Assembly: GCA_033032175.1 (NCBI GenBank)
Contig: CM065329.1
Span: 11,166,985 to 11,230,984 of the forward strand
Source of the DNA: Saturnia japonica
Lineage: Eukaryota > Arthropoda > Insecta > Lepidoptera > Saturniidae
Length of the DNA: 64,000 nucleotides
Direction: 5' to 3'
Shown here piece after piece: positions 11,860-24,461 of the stretch. A program made the translations under genes and the position numbers. Every line of letters begins with the position of its first letter. The first letter of the stretch is position 1. The notes under the pieces were generated by a model, which did not search any database, was not told where the DNA came from, and saw only the letters and a list, made by a program, of their open reading frames with translations.

Positions 11860-11990
11860 GGTTCGGCAGGGTACGGTCCGAGTGACGGCGTTTACGCTGA
11901 GCGTCAAGCGGAGCGGTAACCTAGGCGTGATTGATAAATAGGGCAATGGTTCAAATCCCTTTTGCGACCAAGGACCACGTTGATTTCCTA
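11860..11990 (+). repeat. Possible tRNA-derived SINE remnant
   Basis: ggttcaaatccc at about 11950 fits a Pol III B box. An A-box-like sequence (gcgtcaagcggagcggtaac) lies upstream. No cloverleaf can be closed, so it is not called a tRNA gene. Confidence 0.4.
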
Positions 11991-12229
11991 ACAATCGTAG
12001 TTGTTAGCACGGACCACAAATATAAAAAAAGCGTTTGAACGGGAACGGGGAATTCCCGTCAGGGACCAAGTTAAAAAAAACTTAACGATTTAACAAAAAT
12101 TCCTCGCCGTAGCTAAGTTGATCGAGACGAGCGTTGTTCGTGCTAAAGGCGTGAAGTTAGAATTATTTCTGTTATGAATATTACATTATTCAACCGATTT
12201 CAAAACAAGCGAACTTTTGAAAACAATGA

Positions 12230-12400
12230 AACAAAGGAACAATGAAATTAAAATGGGACCACCCTCGAGGTATCCCCTATTCAACAAAAAAAAAATTAAT
12301 CCAAATCGGTTCTGAAACAAAAAAGTTATGGCTAAACATAACATAAAAAAATTATATATAAAATACGTTCCAATCGAGTAACGTCTTTAGTTGAAATCGG
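12230..12400 (+). repeat. Dispersed LINE-tail-like repeat
   Basis: Third member of the family at 541-660 and 6735-6905: aatgaaattaaaatgggacc, aatccaaatcggttctgaaa, aaaaagttatggctaaac, ending near gttgaaatcggtt. Confidence 0.55.
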
Positions 12401-13321
12401 TTAAAAAAACACTGTTATTTCACAGTTTAGCATTAAGTTATTACATACATACTTTAAGTTTCCTAAAATTTTATGCTCCCAGGGGTTCAAATTTCGAAAA
12501 TGTTCGAAATAATTACCACACTATTACATATGCAAAATTGTTTAAGATAACGTTTGTGCAATTTATTAAGTCGCCATGACCGTTACGCAAGCCAGACTTT
12601 ATAAGTTTTAAAAGTTCTTTTATGAACGCTGTGATACGAGATACACCGGTATCAATTTAAACATTATACACACTGAAAGCTGTGCTATATTTTGGCTGTT
12701 AACATTTAAATAAGTTCGAGACTTGGAACGAAAATTGTTTTGAGTTGACTATTTCTTTCTTCAAGACGAAAAAACGTAGGTAATCATAATTTGTTCACTG
12801 TAGATACGAAGATAAAATAAATAATTAAAATCATAGCCTGCTGTGCCGCCTTGAGGGAGGATTTTTCAAAAACTCAGAACGCTCTAATTAATTACCAATA
12901 GCATATAAATGAACTCAGTTTCCTAATATCCCTGTTTTAATTATTGATGGGTTCTTCTACAAACATTCATCCCCTACTTCACCCCTTCAAGTTTTAATTT
13001 CGCGTTCAGCGGTTTAACCGTGAAAACGTAACAAACATACAGAGGAATAATATCTCATATATAGTCTTAGTTGACAATTTCAGATTCATCTTAACAATTA
13101 TAGTTGTAGAAAGACGAAACAAAACGTTATTTTCTTTCAGACGGAAGAAGCAAAAAAAATTCGGATAAATTGATTACGATGGATTTCCGCAAAGTAACGC
13201 CAACGTCAATCAAATAGACAGACGTTACTTTTGTATTTAATATTAAATAGTTTTAATAATATAAAAAGTATTAGACGTTGACGCGCGGTAGCCCTCTACA
13301 CGAATGGACTACAGCTTTATT
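12401..13321. other. No recognisable gene
   Basis: AT-rich; one weak tail-like block at 12960-13070 (ttcagcggtttaaccgtgaa). No coding content recognised. Confidence 0.35.
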
Positions 13322-13670
13322 ATACTAGCTGTGCTCGCGGCTTCGGTCAGGTGAACTACAGAATGCCATCCGATCGGGCACACGCGCGTATCTTACTCCC
13401 CCGCGTATCTGACTTTTTTGTAGGTTTCTTTGATATCTACAATTTATGTAGTACCTACATTAATTTGATATAGCGTAAACCACTTAAGCGCCCGAATTGA
13501 CTAACCATGACCAGTTTTTCTTATTTGCTGGGAACCCTAATTTTTGTTCTAAAATAAAAGTAGCCAAGTTACTCCTTATAACATCAGCTATTTTCTAAAA
13601 AAAAGCTATCTTATAAAATCGGTTCAACAGTTTCAGAGATTACCCAGTACAAGCAGACAGACAAAAAAAA
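13322..13670 (+). repeat. CGGCTTCGC repeat family, copy 2
   Basis: Starts actagctgtgctcgcggctt and ends attacccagtacaagcagac. Same internal order as the 8285-8660 copy. Confidence 0.75.
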
Positions 13671-14704
13671 GGGTTTCTCGTTTATTACAATTTTATGAAG
13701 TTAAATTTTGCTCTTTACAGCATGTTATTTGGAAACATAGTATAGGAGATAATAAAAAATTAAAATAATTTGTACTCGTAGGACGTGAGAACAATTATGA
13801 TAGGCGGGTAGGGTAGGTAGGGGCACAGCTAGTTTAAATATATTTCACATTATTACCTCAAGCGTGATACAAGATTATGTATGACAAATAACTAAATACA
13901 CGAAGTAAGTACTTATGGCGACGAAATTGTTTATTTTCAACAATTAAAAAAACGTACAGACCTTACTAATTAGAGAACATTGTTTAGCACGAAAAATGGT
14001 TCAGGTAGCGTAACAAAAGCACTTTTTTATGATGACGCATATAAGCGATACGAGAGCGACATAGTATAGCGTTGACTAATACATAGCCGGCGATGGTGCG
14101 CAAGGCTTAAAGCGGCGACACCGGTTCCCAGCAGTCTGAGGAATGGCAGGCTCGCCGAAATGAACTTTTCACTTCTTACGCAACAACCGACAATTCTACT
14201 GCGGATGAAGTTTTAAACACATTTTATTGCGACCGAGACGGTGGTGGCTTATATTGACTTTAATATTTCATATTTAATAAACTTCACCCCACGTTTTCGC
14301 TTTCGTTAAATTTATTTAAGCAATGTGTAAAGGGGCGTCGAACTACATCTTCAGAACTGAGACGCCTGAGCCAACCTCACCTGCACGTGGTGAAAAGCCC
14401 GTTATAGTGACCCGCTTTTGCGTGCCGTGCTTCGGGATCATCCTATGCATATAGCATGCATGAGAGCGGCCACCGTCGATGGATTACGATCTCTCAATGG
14501 TCACCGTTGTGTTAGGTTGTACTATGTTTACCATCAGGGTACTTTAGCCAAACAAACAAACAGCCTATTGAGCTTCATACTAAGCTAGCAAACACGGGCA
14601 CCCGTTGCTGTGCTGTTTTGGAGTCCCTAGGGAACATACAAACAGACACTGGTTTTTATATATAAGAACAAGAAAACGAAGAAGTTAATTCTATACTTAT
14701 AATA
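13671..14704. other. Gene-free stretch with CpG-richer patch
   Basis: 14040-14560 is richer in G+C. A + strand frame from 14110 to 14257 stays open (translation begins SGDTGSQQSEEWQ, ends at TGA) but has no family features. It may be a decayed exon or chance. Nothing else is recognised. Confidence 0.3.
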
Positions 14705-14940
14705 TTATAAACTACGTTACTAGCCTAGTGGTCGTAAGCTCGAATTTCTGGGTTCGATTTCCGGGTCGAGCAAAGCGTTATTCGATTTATCTATGAAATT
14801 CTCAGTAGCAGAAGTTCGGTTTTGTCCCCGATTAATGACAATAGGCTAACATATCAGGCGAACTGTGGGTGTACATTACTACAACACTGCCTAACCCGTC
14901 GCGGGTACAGGCGTGATGATATGTTATATTATGTTTATGT
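14705..14940 (+). repeat. tRNA-derived SINE, family S1, copy 1
   Basis: The head has an A-box-like tagcctagtggtcgtaag and a B-box-like gggttcgatttcc. The body shares gtcgagcaaagcgttatt, gtccccgattaatgacaata, ggcgaactgtgggtgtaca and gtacaggcgtgatgatatgt with the copy at 53322-53585. Orientation by the Pol III boxes is +. Confidence 0.7.
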
Positions 14941-15509
14941 AATATTATGAAGCTCAAGAAAAGATCCTTTATTTGAACACGCTAACCTCCGATACTATGA
15001 AAAATTATTTTTGCATTATTATAGCCTAATTTAATAAGCAAGGTTATGATTTTTTTTTATGGAGATACTTCTAAGGTAGTCCTATTTTAATTTCATATTG
15101 GCATTGGACCTTCGACATCGTAGATACACCAAGTAACTCTTCAAAATCATTGAAGTTGCTTTTCCTTTTTGTTATGTCCCGCTCTAGACGAAATAATCTA
15201 GCTTCTTCAACTCAAAATCCCACTTTATTCGAAAAAAAAATCTGGCAACGCTGCAGTAACACATCCACTTAATTTTTTATCAATTGATATTTATAGAGAG
15301 TTGTCGTAACCACAGAACCACTCCGGATCGGATCGGAACAGATCTAAAGGTTAAAACGTTTACAATTGGCCAATCGCCAAAAAACCGTACGCGAATCTAA
15401 CTCGAACGTGTTTGGTAAATAATCGGTTATAAGTTATGAAATCTATATTTATAGCATTCAATACTAACATGAAACGTGGTTTTAAAGCCGAATACTTTTA
15501 TCGGAATCT

Positions 15510-15590
15510 CATCAATGGTAGCGCGTGTACGGATACCGCATAGATTGAACGTGGGATCGAATCCCATAATGAGCCTGAGATTTCGGTGAA
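15510..15590 (+). repeat. Short tRNA-derived SINE piece
   Basis: atcaatggtagcgcgtgtac (A-box-like) and gggatcgaatccc (B box, about 15551) are spaced as in a tRNA-like promoter. No full cloverleaf. Confidence 0.5.
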
Positions 15591-15654
15591 AGAAAACATC
15601 ATGATAAAACCATGGCATGGCGATAGGGAATTTTCTAATGCTGCACTCTAAAAT

Positions 15655-15905
15655 TTGTCGTCAAGCTCCTAGAGGTAATTCAAAAATCAAAATATCTTTT
15701 ATTCAATTTAGGCCCCAAGAAGGCACTTATGAATGTGAAAACACTACCCACCGGTTCGGAAAACATCCAGCCCATCGAGAAGAACCGACCAGAAACTCGA
15801 TCGGGTTTATCAAACATCTTATTTCTCTTTTTTTTTTTAAAATTGGTTTAATAAAGTAAGTATGTATGTTCCGACAGTCACATTTGAGAGCCAGTAGTTC
15901 CTTGA
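15655..15905 (-). repeat. LINE 3' end, family L1x, copy 1
   Basis: On the - strand it reads the UTR found after the reverse-transcriptase stop at 38984: phrases equivalent to ccggttcttctcgatg, ttttccgaaccggtgg and cataagtgccttcttggggc. Truncated before the coding part. Confidence 0.65.
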
Positions 15906-16017
15906 AAGGTCAGCCGAATGATGTCTACTCCGAGAGGCATCCTCCAAGAACTACCTCGAATAAAATTTAAACGTATATAAATTTATACAATTAACAAAAT
16001 TGAAGTGTAAACACTGA

Positions 16018-16115
16018 TTAGATTTTTTTTTGTCTGTCTGTTTGTTCCGGGTAATTACCGAAACGGTTGAACCGATTTTGACGAGACTTTCACTGGCATT
16101 TGGCAAATAGCTGCG
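16018..16115 (-). repeat. CGGCTTCGC repeat family, 3' fragment
   Basis: ttgtctgtctgtttgttccg and ccgaaacggttgaaccgatt are the reverse of the family's 3' tail. Only the tail is present. Confidence 0.6.
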
Positions 16116-16149
16116 AAAAAAAGCGAAAAGGGAGAGTTATATTTTTCGA

Positions 16150-16545
16150 GCGTATGTATGTATGTCTTGTCGTTAGATTCGTATTAATCCGCAAGTTGAT
16201 TGCGTGTTTAAAATTAAAGTAACCTATTAAGTGATATTGATCAATAGATTAAAAAAACGTAAAACAATACAAATCTGGACAAAGTAATTGTTTAATTATA
16301 GAATTTTCCCTTTCGAAAACTTTTTCTGTTGATTCACGTGATTTGAGACGCTAATTAGAAAACGTGACGTCACCATTCAGGAAATATGAGAACGTTACTC
16401 TTGCGTGAGTTGTCAAACTTGTCACTATCATACAAAACGTCGTACATGACGTCACGGAACCACAACACATTGCTTTTGAGGCGTATTTTTTTATTTAGAT
16501 TAAAAAATATTTTTAGATCACTTTTTTAGGGTGTATTAATGAAAA
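16150..16545 (-). repeat. CRE-bearing short interspersed element, copy 3 of 4
   Basis: Both palindromes are present in reverse order: aacgtgacgtcaccattcag near 16362 and tacatgacgtcacggaacc near 16443. Confidence 0.7.
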
Positions 16546-16969
16546 AAATGAATGTATTATGTGTTTAAAACAATTTTGCAAAACTTGTCAACTTCCCGGG
16601 TTGTGGGAGTGACATAGGCTATATAATATTTAAGTACGACGTCTGGAAACCAAATAAAAAGCAAAAATCAACTTCTCAGGCGAGCCCTAGATAATGGTTA
16701 CGGTGTTTTCCTTCACCAAATTGTTGGTTGCGAACAGAGTTCGGAAACGCGGTGTCCGAGCTAGTCCCCAGTGGTATAGCACGCTTAGATGTTTCTTGTT
16801 CCACGATCAGTCGTTGCATCGACCACCACACATACACATGATAATAAATGCAAATTGTTTGTCGCTTTTTTGGATAAGCCGGTGGCTAGCCAGTCAGCTT
16901 GAGAGCGACGATGGATTACTGATCTCTGGACGTTCTATCTTTAGATTATACTGTCTTGGACCACGCGAA

Positions 16970-17545
16970 TCATCGAGGAATAAGTTTCAAGAATTTAGTG
17001 TCTTAACTTTGCCTTACCAATACATCTTAGAAAATATAATGTATGTCGGGGAAAAATTAAGATAATTTTGAATTTGTAACTAACAGGCCCAATTTCAATA
17101 CTAGAAATAAATATATAATAGTCATTCCATCTTTTAGACTTAGTAAAACAATCAGGTTTTTAGGTAATTGTGTTAGGTTCTATATTAAACTTCCTAAGCA
17201 CATTACCGATTTGCCGGATAATAAGTTCAAGAATCATATTAAGCAAGTTTTATTGTCAAAAGAGTATTTATAGATATTTATAGGGTAGCTGATTACGTGA
17301 ATGATGGTGATGTCTGGATGTGATTCCCTCTCTGTACATCTACTGACAATAAGTTTACATAATTAAATACTGTAAAAACGAGTAAAAAAATAAATAAAAG
17401 AAAATTAGAGGTTGATAAACGCGGTCGAGTTTCTTGCCGGTTCTTCTCGATAAGTGGGATGTTTTCCGAACCGGTGGTAGTGTTTTGACATTCATATATG
17501 CCTTCTTAGGGCCTAAATTGAATTAAAAATATTTTGACTTTGATT
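16970..17545 (+). mobile_element. Non-LTR retrotransposon 3' end (RT C-terminus plus UTR)
   Basis: The translation around 17000-17275 includes YQYILENIMYV and, after a break, KLPKHITDLPDNKFKNHI, ending at a TAG at 17271-17273. It matches the intact C-terminal stretch on the - strand at 39254-38984. It is followed by the family UTR (gtgattccctctctgtacat, ttttccgaaccggtgg). A deletion and frame break remove the middle. The 123-codon open frame from 16694 overlaps this by chance. Confidence 0.65.
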
Positions 17546-18594
17546 TTACAATCAGGCATAGTACCCTCGACTTGCCATGGTATTTAGTTGAAAATAAAAA
17601 ATTGGTTCCGACAGCTGCTGTCGAGAACCCGTTACCCCATTTTAAGTTTAACATATTACCATCACCAGTAACTTTGTCACTAAACGTCAGATGATATTGG
17701 GGTCAAACGCGAATTTAGAAAAAAAAATCTTTACTAATAGTATCTTCGAACTAATAAATTTTTATGACATCCGCGGAATATTCGTTTCTCTGAGCAACGT
17801 TAGTAGACCAGTTTTCTTATTTTATTATAAAACGATTTTAAAATACAGCTAAGTAATAATAGATTTAAAAAAATACAATTTTATGTTGCAAACACCAAAA
17901 CACAATATAATCTCGAAATAGTGCAAGAAAAGTATGACAAAACACCTTAAAGCAAACAAACGTGCATAGGTATGAGTGTTGCGACAAAATTTAAAAAAAA
18001 AACACTTTCCGATAATGGCAACTTCACATCTATTCTATATTAATATACTATGCACTTCTGTGTGCGTCTGTCAGTGATTTAACTTCTGAGTGACTTGCTC
18101 GATTGAGCTTATAGTCACGTAATATATTCATTTTATTGGCGATTATTCAGGCGATGGTTTGTAGATATTTTAGGATCCGATAGGTGTCGCTGTCGCCGTG
18201 CCATTTAGTACCGGAAAGGGCAGAACAACATCTATTCTTATATATATATAAATCTTGTGTGCGTCTATTAGTGATTTAACTTCTGAACGACTTGATCGAT
18301 TGAGCTCATCATATTTACTTAACATTGTTTTATCGAGCGTCTGTCGGTCCAGCAGTTTTTTGTATATTTCTCTTTATATAATAAAATCGTATATTTGTCG
18401 CTTCCTTTACCTGTATCGACAATTTACGATATCACAAGATTGTTTATTAAACTTACAGCTCCTACAGTTATCCTGTGACATCTATACAAATAAATAAAAT
18501 TTAATTGTCTTTTTGTAATGTCAAAATAACAGCTTTTTACGAAATGCATATCAAAGTATATACGGTACTTATAACAAAACAACCATTTTAAAAT
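17546..18594. repeat. AT-rich stretch with a partial direct repeat
   Basis: 18055-18125 and 18255-18330 share tgtgcgtctgtcagtgattt-like text and gatttaacttctga followed by cttgatcgattgagc. No gene is recognised. Confidence 0.4.
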
Positions 18595-19008
18595 TCTTGT
18601 CTGTCTGGTTGTGCCGGGTAATCTCCGAAACGGTTGAACCGATTTTGCCAGGACCTTCTCTGGCAAATAACTGATGTTATAAGGAGTAACATCTAGGCTA
18701 CTTTTACATTAGAAAAGGTTCCGTGCAAATAAAAATCAATTCGGAAATACGGACTATTTTGAGGCGTTTAAATGGCTTACGCTCAGTAATCCATAACAGA
18801 TATTATATCAATTTAATGTGGAACATAATTGTATATCTTAAAAGGACCTACAAAATAATCAGCGATTGCATATGTCTACCTTCTAAGGATTACGCACAAC
18901 AAGCATTTTTGTCTTTAAAATAACCGGGAAGGGAATATCAGAACGGTTCGCGCGTGTGCCCGATCAACGGCTTCTAACAGTCCACGCGAGCGCAGCCGCG
19001 CGCAGCTA
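18595..19008 (-). repeat. CGGCTTCGC repeat family, full-length copy (-)
   Basis: Reverse-strand copy about 410 bp long with both ends: the 3' tail at 18595 (ttgtctgtctggttgtgccg) and the 5' head at 18985-19008 (cgcgagcgcagccgcg then ctagta). Confidence 0.7.
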
Positions 19009-19519
19009 GTATATTATATTTATCTCTAGTTGACAATGAAAAACTAATTCCTAAACTATTATGAATGCTTATTTAGGCACTGAAGCGAAACAGCGAATTC
19101 TCATTGTACATTGTACGTATTAAAAAAAACCACATGAACAATAGTTTCGATAGGCCGTAGTGAATTTTTTCGCATCATAAAAAATACCAATACATATTTG
19201 TAGACGATGGTTTTTGTTGACGCAAGTTTACTATAAAAATCACAGGTTATATTTTATGACATATTGGAAAATTAATATGAATTAATCATACAGACCGAGC
19301 CTGGTTTTAATGTAGAAACAACAACAATATGATAAGAGGTCTGTTCAAACAGATTATAAAAGTATTTGGCGCATTTACACAATCGGGTTAATTATTATTT
19401 ACATTGATAACATCAAATTTGTACAACATTTATCATAAACAAATATTATATTATAATATTGCAAGTTGTAGTCACAAAATGTTTACAATATAAGACTTCA
19501 ACAGTTTTTTTTAAGTTGA

Positions 19520-19690
19520 TAATTCTTTAGTACGTGTCACTCCCACTATTAAGACGAATCTAACGACACCTCGTATGATAATATCCATTAAGACGTTTAC
19601 GCTACAGAGCGTGTTTAAGAAATAGACATACATACATACGCTTGACAAATATAACCTTCCTTTTTCGCAGTCGAGTAAAAACAGACAAAG
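19520..19690 (+). repeat. LINE-tail repeat (family of 9000-9155)
   Basis: Shares taacgacacctcgtatgata, tacgctacagagcgtgttta and cctttttcgcagtcgagtaa with 9000-9155 and 44270-44370. Confidence 0.6.
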
Positions 19691-20290
19691 ACATACGTCA
19701 ACAGGATTGAGTCTGCAAGAGAATGAGACAAAATGCATTATACACAGTTTTTCCTATTATCTCGGTCTCCTCTTTGTGCATGTGTTAGTACGCGTGTGCG
19801 CCTGCGAATATTTTTTTATATGTATCATATTTCCTCTCGCTCTCCTGCAATGTGTGGGAGTGATTTCGTGAAAAGGGACGGAAATGTGTAACAGGAAGCC
19901 GGGAAACCGCGCGCGGTGTTAGTCGGCCGTCAGATGGTATCAACCAATTTTCCGGGAGGTATAGGCCTATCAGCCAACAGTGTGTGCGTATGTGTGAAGA
20001 AAAAAGACAAAAAAAAATAAAAATAAAGTAAAAGATAAATAGAGAAGGAAACGCTACAAACGGCAGAATACGATGCAACTATTTTTATAACTTTAAGACC
20101 CTGTATTGACCATATTCAGACAAAGATATTGTATTGTACGCATCCAGCTGTGCGCATATAACCTACAGTTTTATGTATAAAGTATACTGTTATATAAACT
20201 TATTTACTTAAGTAAACTATACTTATAAAGTCAGATGTTACACATCATATGCGATTACTTTAAGGCTCGCTCGTTTTTCGATCCGGTATA
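19691..20290. other. No recognisable gene
   Basis: A G+C-richer patch at 19880-19985 has no recognised coding content. Otherwise AT-rich. Confidence 0.35.
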
Positions 20291-21228
20291 CAAGGGGTTC
20301 CCAATCTTTTTCCGACCGCGGCGCACATCATACGTGTTTACTATTTTGTCTCGGCACCCTAACCTATCTAGCTGATAGAAATAAATAGGTACAATGAAAA
20401 TATCCACAATATGAATTTAAATTGTAAACTGTTTATTAATAAGAATATAAAATTAACACAGAAAATATTCAAGAGGTAGTTAACTTCGGGGAGTGATAAA
20501 ATCTTTCTTTAAAAACTAATTTAAAATTAATTTGGTTAAATTTTTTTAACCGTATTGTTTGATGGTCGATTGTAGACTGCTCTTAAAAATTAAACTTACT
20601 TCTACTTAATCTAAATATGCTGACCTAACGACGTCTGGCGCTTTCGTGGGAACGACGGTGGGTCAGCTTGTTGATATCACCTATGGGATGAGATAAGTAA
20701 AATATTTCTGTACCATTTTAAGCGTATTCCGTGCACGGAAGACTGAGATTTAGAATGGTTAAATATATGGCGAAGGAGTGCAGAAAGCTAAAATTTATCT
20801 CTATTATCTGTTACTAATATATTAAATTAAATAAATTAAAACTGCGAATCCTAAACTGACCAGTGCCATTGAACTTAGATCCCCCAAACAGATGTCAAAC
20901 AAAAGATAGTCTATGATGAAAAAGTCGCAGGACGAATTTCGAGCTTAGGGCGATCGCTACCATAACTAGATACGCAAGAAAAACATAAATAAAATACAAA
21001 AGCTACCTAACTTAGTCAATGTGATGGGTGTGCTTGGTGTTCATCACACATTATTTCAAAGCTTGGAATAAGGTGTCAACACCGCTACTCGCATTTCTTG
21101 CTCCACATTGATCTTTAAGCGACATTTGCTCGGTTTCGAATAACGGTAAAGAGAATCGCTTCACGGTGCCCTTCTTCACTATCTACGGCACACCAGGGCG
21201 CCACGGCGCACACTTTGGGAACACCTGG
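20291..21228. mobile_element. hAT-like non-autonomous element
   Basis: The ends are inverted relatives: left caaggggttcccaatctttt at 20291 and right, in reverse complement, ccaggtgttcccaaag ending at 21228. Both continue into gcggcgcac / gcgccgtgg-like text. Ends of the form CAGGGGTTCCCAA are known for Charlie-type hAT elements. The flanks cggtatac and ggctatac resemble an 8-bp target duplication with two mismatches. The inside encodes nothing recognisable. Confidence 0.55.
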
Positions 21229-21850
21229 GCTATACCATAAGCATTAAGGGTTCTACAGCTTCACTGGGGCTTGGGTCTCCCCATATTACGTAGCCTTGGG
21301 AAAACGCGTCATAGCCAGCGTGATGAATTGTTCACATATTTTTATGTTTGTATGTTTTCTGAAGGTTTCATTTCTACCATGTGTGAAGTGGCACACATGT
21401 TTTTTATTCTTTATAGGTTTAGCATTGGCAACAATCTCACCTGCTGTTAAGTGATGATCTGGCCCGAGATGGTGACTCTCCAAGCCTAGCGAGAGAACTG
21501 GATCTCAATTGCAGCTGCCGGAACACACCTATCGGTGCTTGGCCACAGATTTTCAACAGGCAGGAATTAGAAAGAGCCTTACTAGCATGCTATGGTTTCA
21601 TCAAGATATTTTCCTTTACCAAATACTCAGGCTCATTGCAGGGATTCGAATTCACATTGACTGATGAGGTGATCATAAACTCTACAACTGAGCCATCATT
21701 GCTTCAGCTTTTTTCTGGTATAAAGTGGTCATTATTGCCACAGTTCTAAAGCTAAGAATGATAGGTTGACACTCCTGCAATGGTATATCTCATATTGCAG
21801 TGTGTGTTACCAACCACATCTTACAGACCAGATTTGGTCCAGAAATAATA

Positions 21851-22075
21851 ATAATAAATATGAGGACAGAATTTCACACACGGCCATTTAATTCCAAACT
21901 AAGCAAAGCTTGTAATATGGTAACTAAACAGCTGATATACATACATATATAGATATTTAACACCCAGACACACACAACTGACATTTATGCTCATCACACA
22001 AAGTCAGTCATGGGCGGGGATCTATCCCGCAACCTCTCGGCTCAATAGTAGCGTTTACTACCACTGCGCCATGAG
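21851..22075 (-). repeat. tRNA-derived SINE, family S2, copy 1
   Basis: On the - strand the head reads as a tRNA-like A box (tggcgcagtggtag) and, about 40 bp on, the B-box region (gatagatccccgcccatgac, slightly decayed here). The 3' end lies in an aat-repeat tail at 21845-21860. It is very close to 45155-45364, with only scattered differences. Confidence 0.75.
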
Positions 22076-24380
22076 GCCTGTGTGTGCCACTAGTGTGTGG
22101 TGGAGCCTCTACAATGGATCTACCATTCTAAAAGCTATCTTCCGAAATGCCCATCTGTTATATATTCTTGAGGATCCAAAAAAAATTATTTAAGCCGCAA
22201 GAAACAACTTTTAAATATATTTTTCTATACAACTAAGATGGTAAACAAGCATATGGCTCACCTCATGGTAAGCAGCTTCGATAGCCTATGGGCACTCGTA
22301 GGACTAAAATGATCACCCAAGGAGCTCTAGAAACCTTACTCACCACAGAAACAGAACACAAGGTTGTATGAGTACAATCATTTGTAGTACGGAGGTGTAC
22401 CACCAGCAGGCTGCCCCAAGTAGAGAGAAATCCCTAAATACATTTCTCTGTGCCTTATCTCTTCATATAAAGTATTACATCATTGTTGTTTCAGCCAAAA
22501 GATGCCCACTGCCAGACCTATGCCTCCTCCCCCTAAAGAACAGTGAGCTGGTCTCGGATTCCCACAACCTTCACCAGGTCATATCAATCCACCACATTAT
22601 GAGTGTATTGTTCAAAGTCTTTAACCAGTATGTGTTGTTAGTGATAACATATATTATGATACTGAGATGTGTTCACTATGTGCCACCTAAGAAAGCTCAA
22701 GGTCACTCAAATGAAAATGGGGAGGGCTATGATAAACATTACATAATTTACTACAATGTACTTACAAAAGGTACTGAGAATCAGCTCCATACAAGAAGTG
22801 ATAATGATGCACACACACATAAAATGCATACTATGCCTACTATAAGACTCTATCACACAATACACAATATTTTAAATATTTATATTTTCTTTATTTCTTT
22901 GTATCATGTTGGTTGAGGGCTAGTTGTGAGTATCCATACTTTACCACAGTATATGTAAGTATTGTTTTGTGTGTGACATTAAGTTCTGAAATGGAAATTA
23001 ATAAATGATCTTATCTCAATCAACAGTTATTCCATAACCAATTTATTGATTTTGTATTTACTTGAAATAAATGCCCTTAAACAATTTATATCAAACATAC
23101 TTTTTTTTATTGAAATACTCAAATAGAAAGTATAGATTATCATACATGCCAGCCAAGTGTATCTACCTAAAATCAAGTTAAACCAGAGCTGTCTTTCTAT
23201 GCCTATGTGGCATATTTGAATACAGTCCTATAATTATTCTGTATTAATTTTATCCAAAAGCCTTTGACTTACAAACTGTTCTGTAATATTCAGTTGAATC
23301 CAGAATTAATTGCTAAATACTAATTTTCAAAGATCTGTCTGAAAAATTTTCATACAAAACTCCATCCCCATGTTCACTACCTAAGGGCTTGAATTTCCCA
23401 AAAGCCTTCTTTAGTGCTCACCTACAGTGGTTTGGGCTGTGCATTGATATGTCAGTCAGTCAGTCAGTAATCCTTAGATAACTAAAAAAATCTAATAATT
23501 TCCAAAATGCTATCTGTGATCCCTATGACTTTAAGCAGGCCAGAATGTCTATAAAATCTTCTCTATATGATGTTTTACCACAAGGTATATTCATAAGAAC
23601 TATTGAATATGCATAAAATATAAAAATAATAATTATAATATCAGTTCCAAGACTAGTCACAATCTGGCTATATATCAAGTGAATGAAAGAAGTATAAAAA
23701 TATATATAAAATACGATCAAAGCCAGGTCTAATCATAAGCCAATCTATAAACCAAACAAACAATTTAAATTTAAATTACAGTTTTAAAAAATATTAGAGC
23801 AAGCAACAGTATCATGAAAGATATTGGGGATTAATTTTAGTCCCATAACCCATTGAAAAAGTATCAAATTTATACGTGGCGAATTTAAACATCGGTCAAT
23901 GCAGCTTTGTACGCTTGAATTAAATGATGTATTCAATTCGGTCGAGTTACAACAATCCGCGCCCGGTCGGATGACATCATCCGTTTTTATTGGGTAAGTA
24001 GATAATATCGCTGATTAGTGTCACGCCCCAAAAAATGTATAAAACATAATTTATTATCACTGAAACTATATCACGTATTGTATTTTATGTTATACTCCTA
24101 ATAATTAACTAAATAAATGTAAGAAACAACACAAAGACACCATGAATCAATTTTTCGCGTTATTCATATGTACGATTAGCAGCGGTCGTGAACGTACGTT
24201 ATAATTAAGAGCGACGAATATATAAAGGCTTGGCGGTTATAAAAATCGACCTATATACAACCAGTGTAAATTGACACACCCTATTATATGAGTACCATAA
24301 AAAAAGCATTTCACGTCACAAACGACGCTTTCTTATTAGAAGTGTAAACAGATAAATGCAAATAAAAGTTTCAAATATCA
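22076..24380. other. Gene-free stretch with repeat tails
   Basis: 22255-22600 carries dispersed tail sequences (cctcatggtaagcagcttcg; atgcccactgccagaccta). The 182-codon open frame at 22368-22916 runs through them, has a composition typical of translated repeat DNA, and is not called. At 23998 a sequence with form GG/GTAAGTAG could be a splice donor on the + strand after an ATG at 23971, but no partner exon is seen. Confidence 0.4.
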
Positions 24381-24383
24381 AAT

Positions 24384-24461
24384 ACATACCGGCAAACGGC
24401 ACCGTGACTGCACAAAGTCGATATTTTCAAACACTTCTCACTACACTCCCACTTTATAAAA
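24384..24461 (-). promoter_or_regulatory. Possible TATA promoter and first noncoding exon
   Basis: On the - strand a TATA-like ttttataaagtg (about 24462-24453) is followed after some 25-30 bases by tgagaagtg. A G+C-richer segment then ends at a strong donor context, TTTGCCG/GTATGT, with GT at about 24389-24388. No coding exon that could follow was recognised to the left. Speculative. Confidence 0.25.

Noticed and set aside
14110..14257. Plausible C-terminal exon ending FYCDRDGGGLY
   Set aside because: No start or partner exon, a weak acceptor, and no family I recognise. Kept only as part of the region note.
16694..17065. Open frame of 123 codons on the + strand
   Set aside because: Its second half overlaps the decayed LINE reverse-transcriptase end, and its first half has no protein-like pattern. 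It is a chance frame across a repeat border.
21960..22070. tRNA gene
   Set aside because: Pol III boxes are present, but no acceptor stem or anticodon arm closes. It is a SINE.
22368..22916. Longest + strand open frame (182 codons) in the left half
   Set aside because: Runs through dispersed repeat tails, has no recognisable domain and shows composition of translated AT-rich DNA. No sensible gene structure around it.
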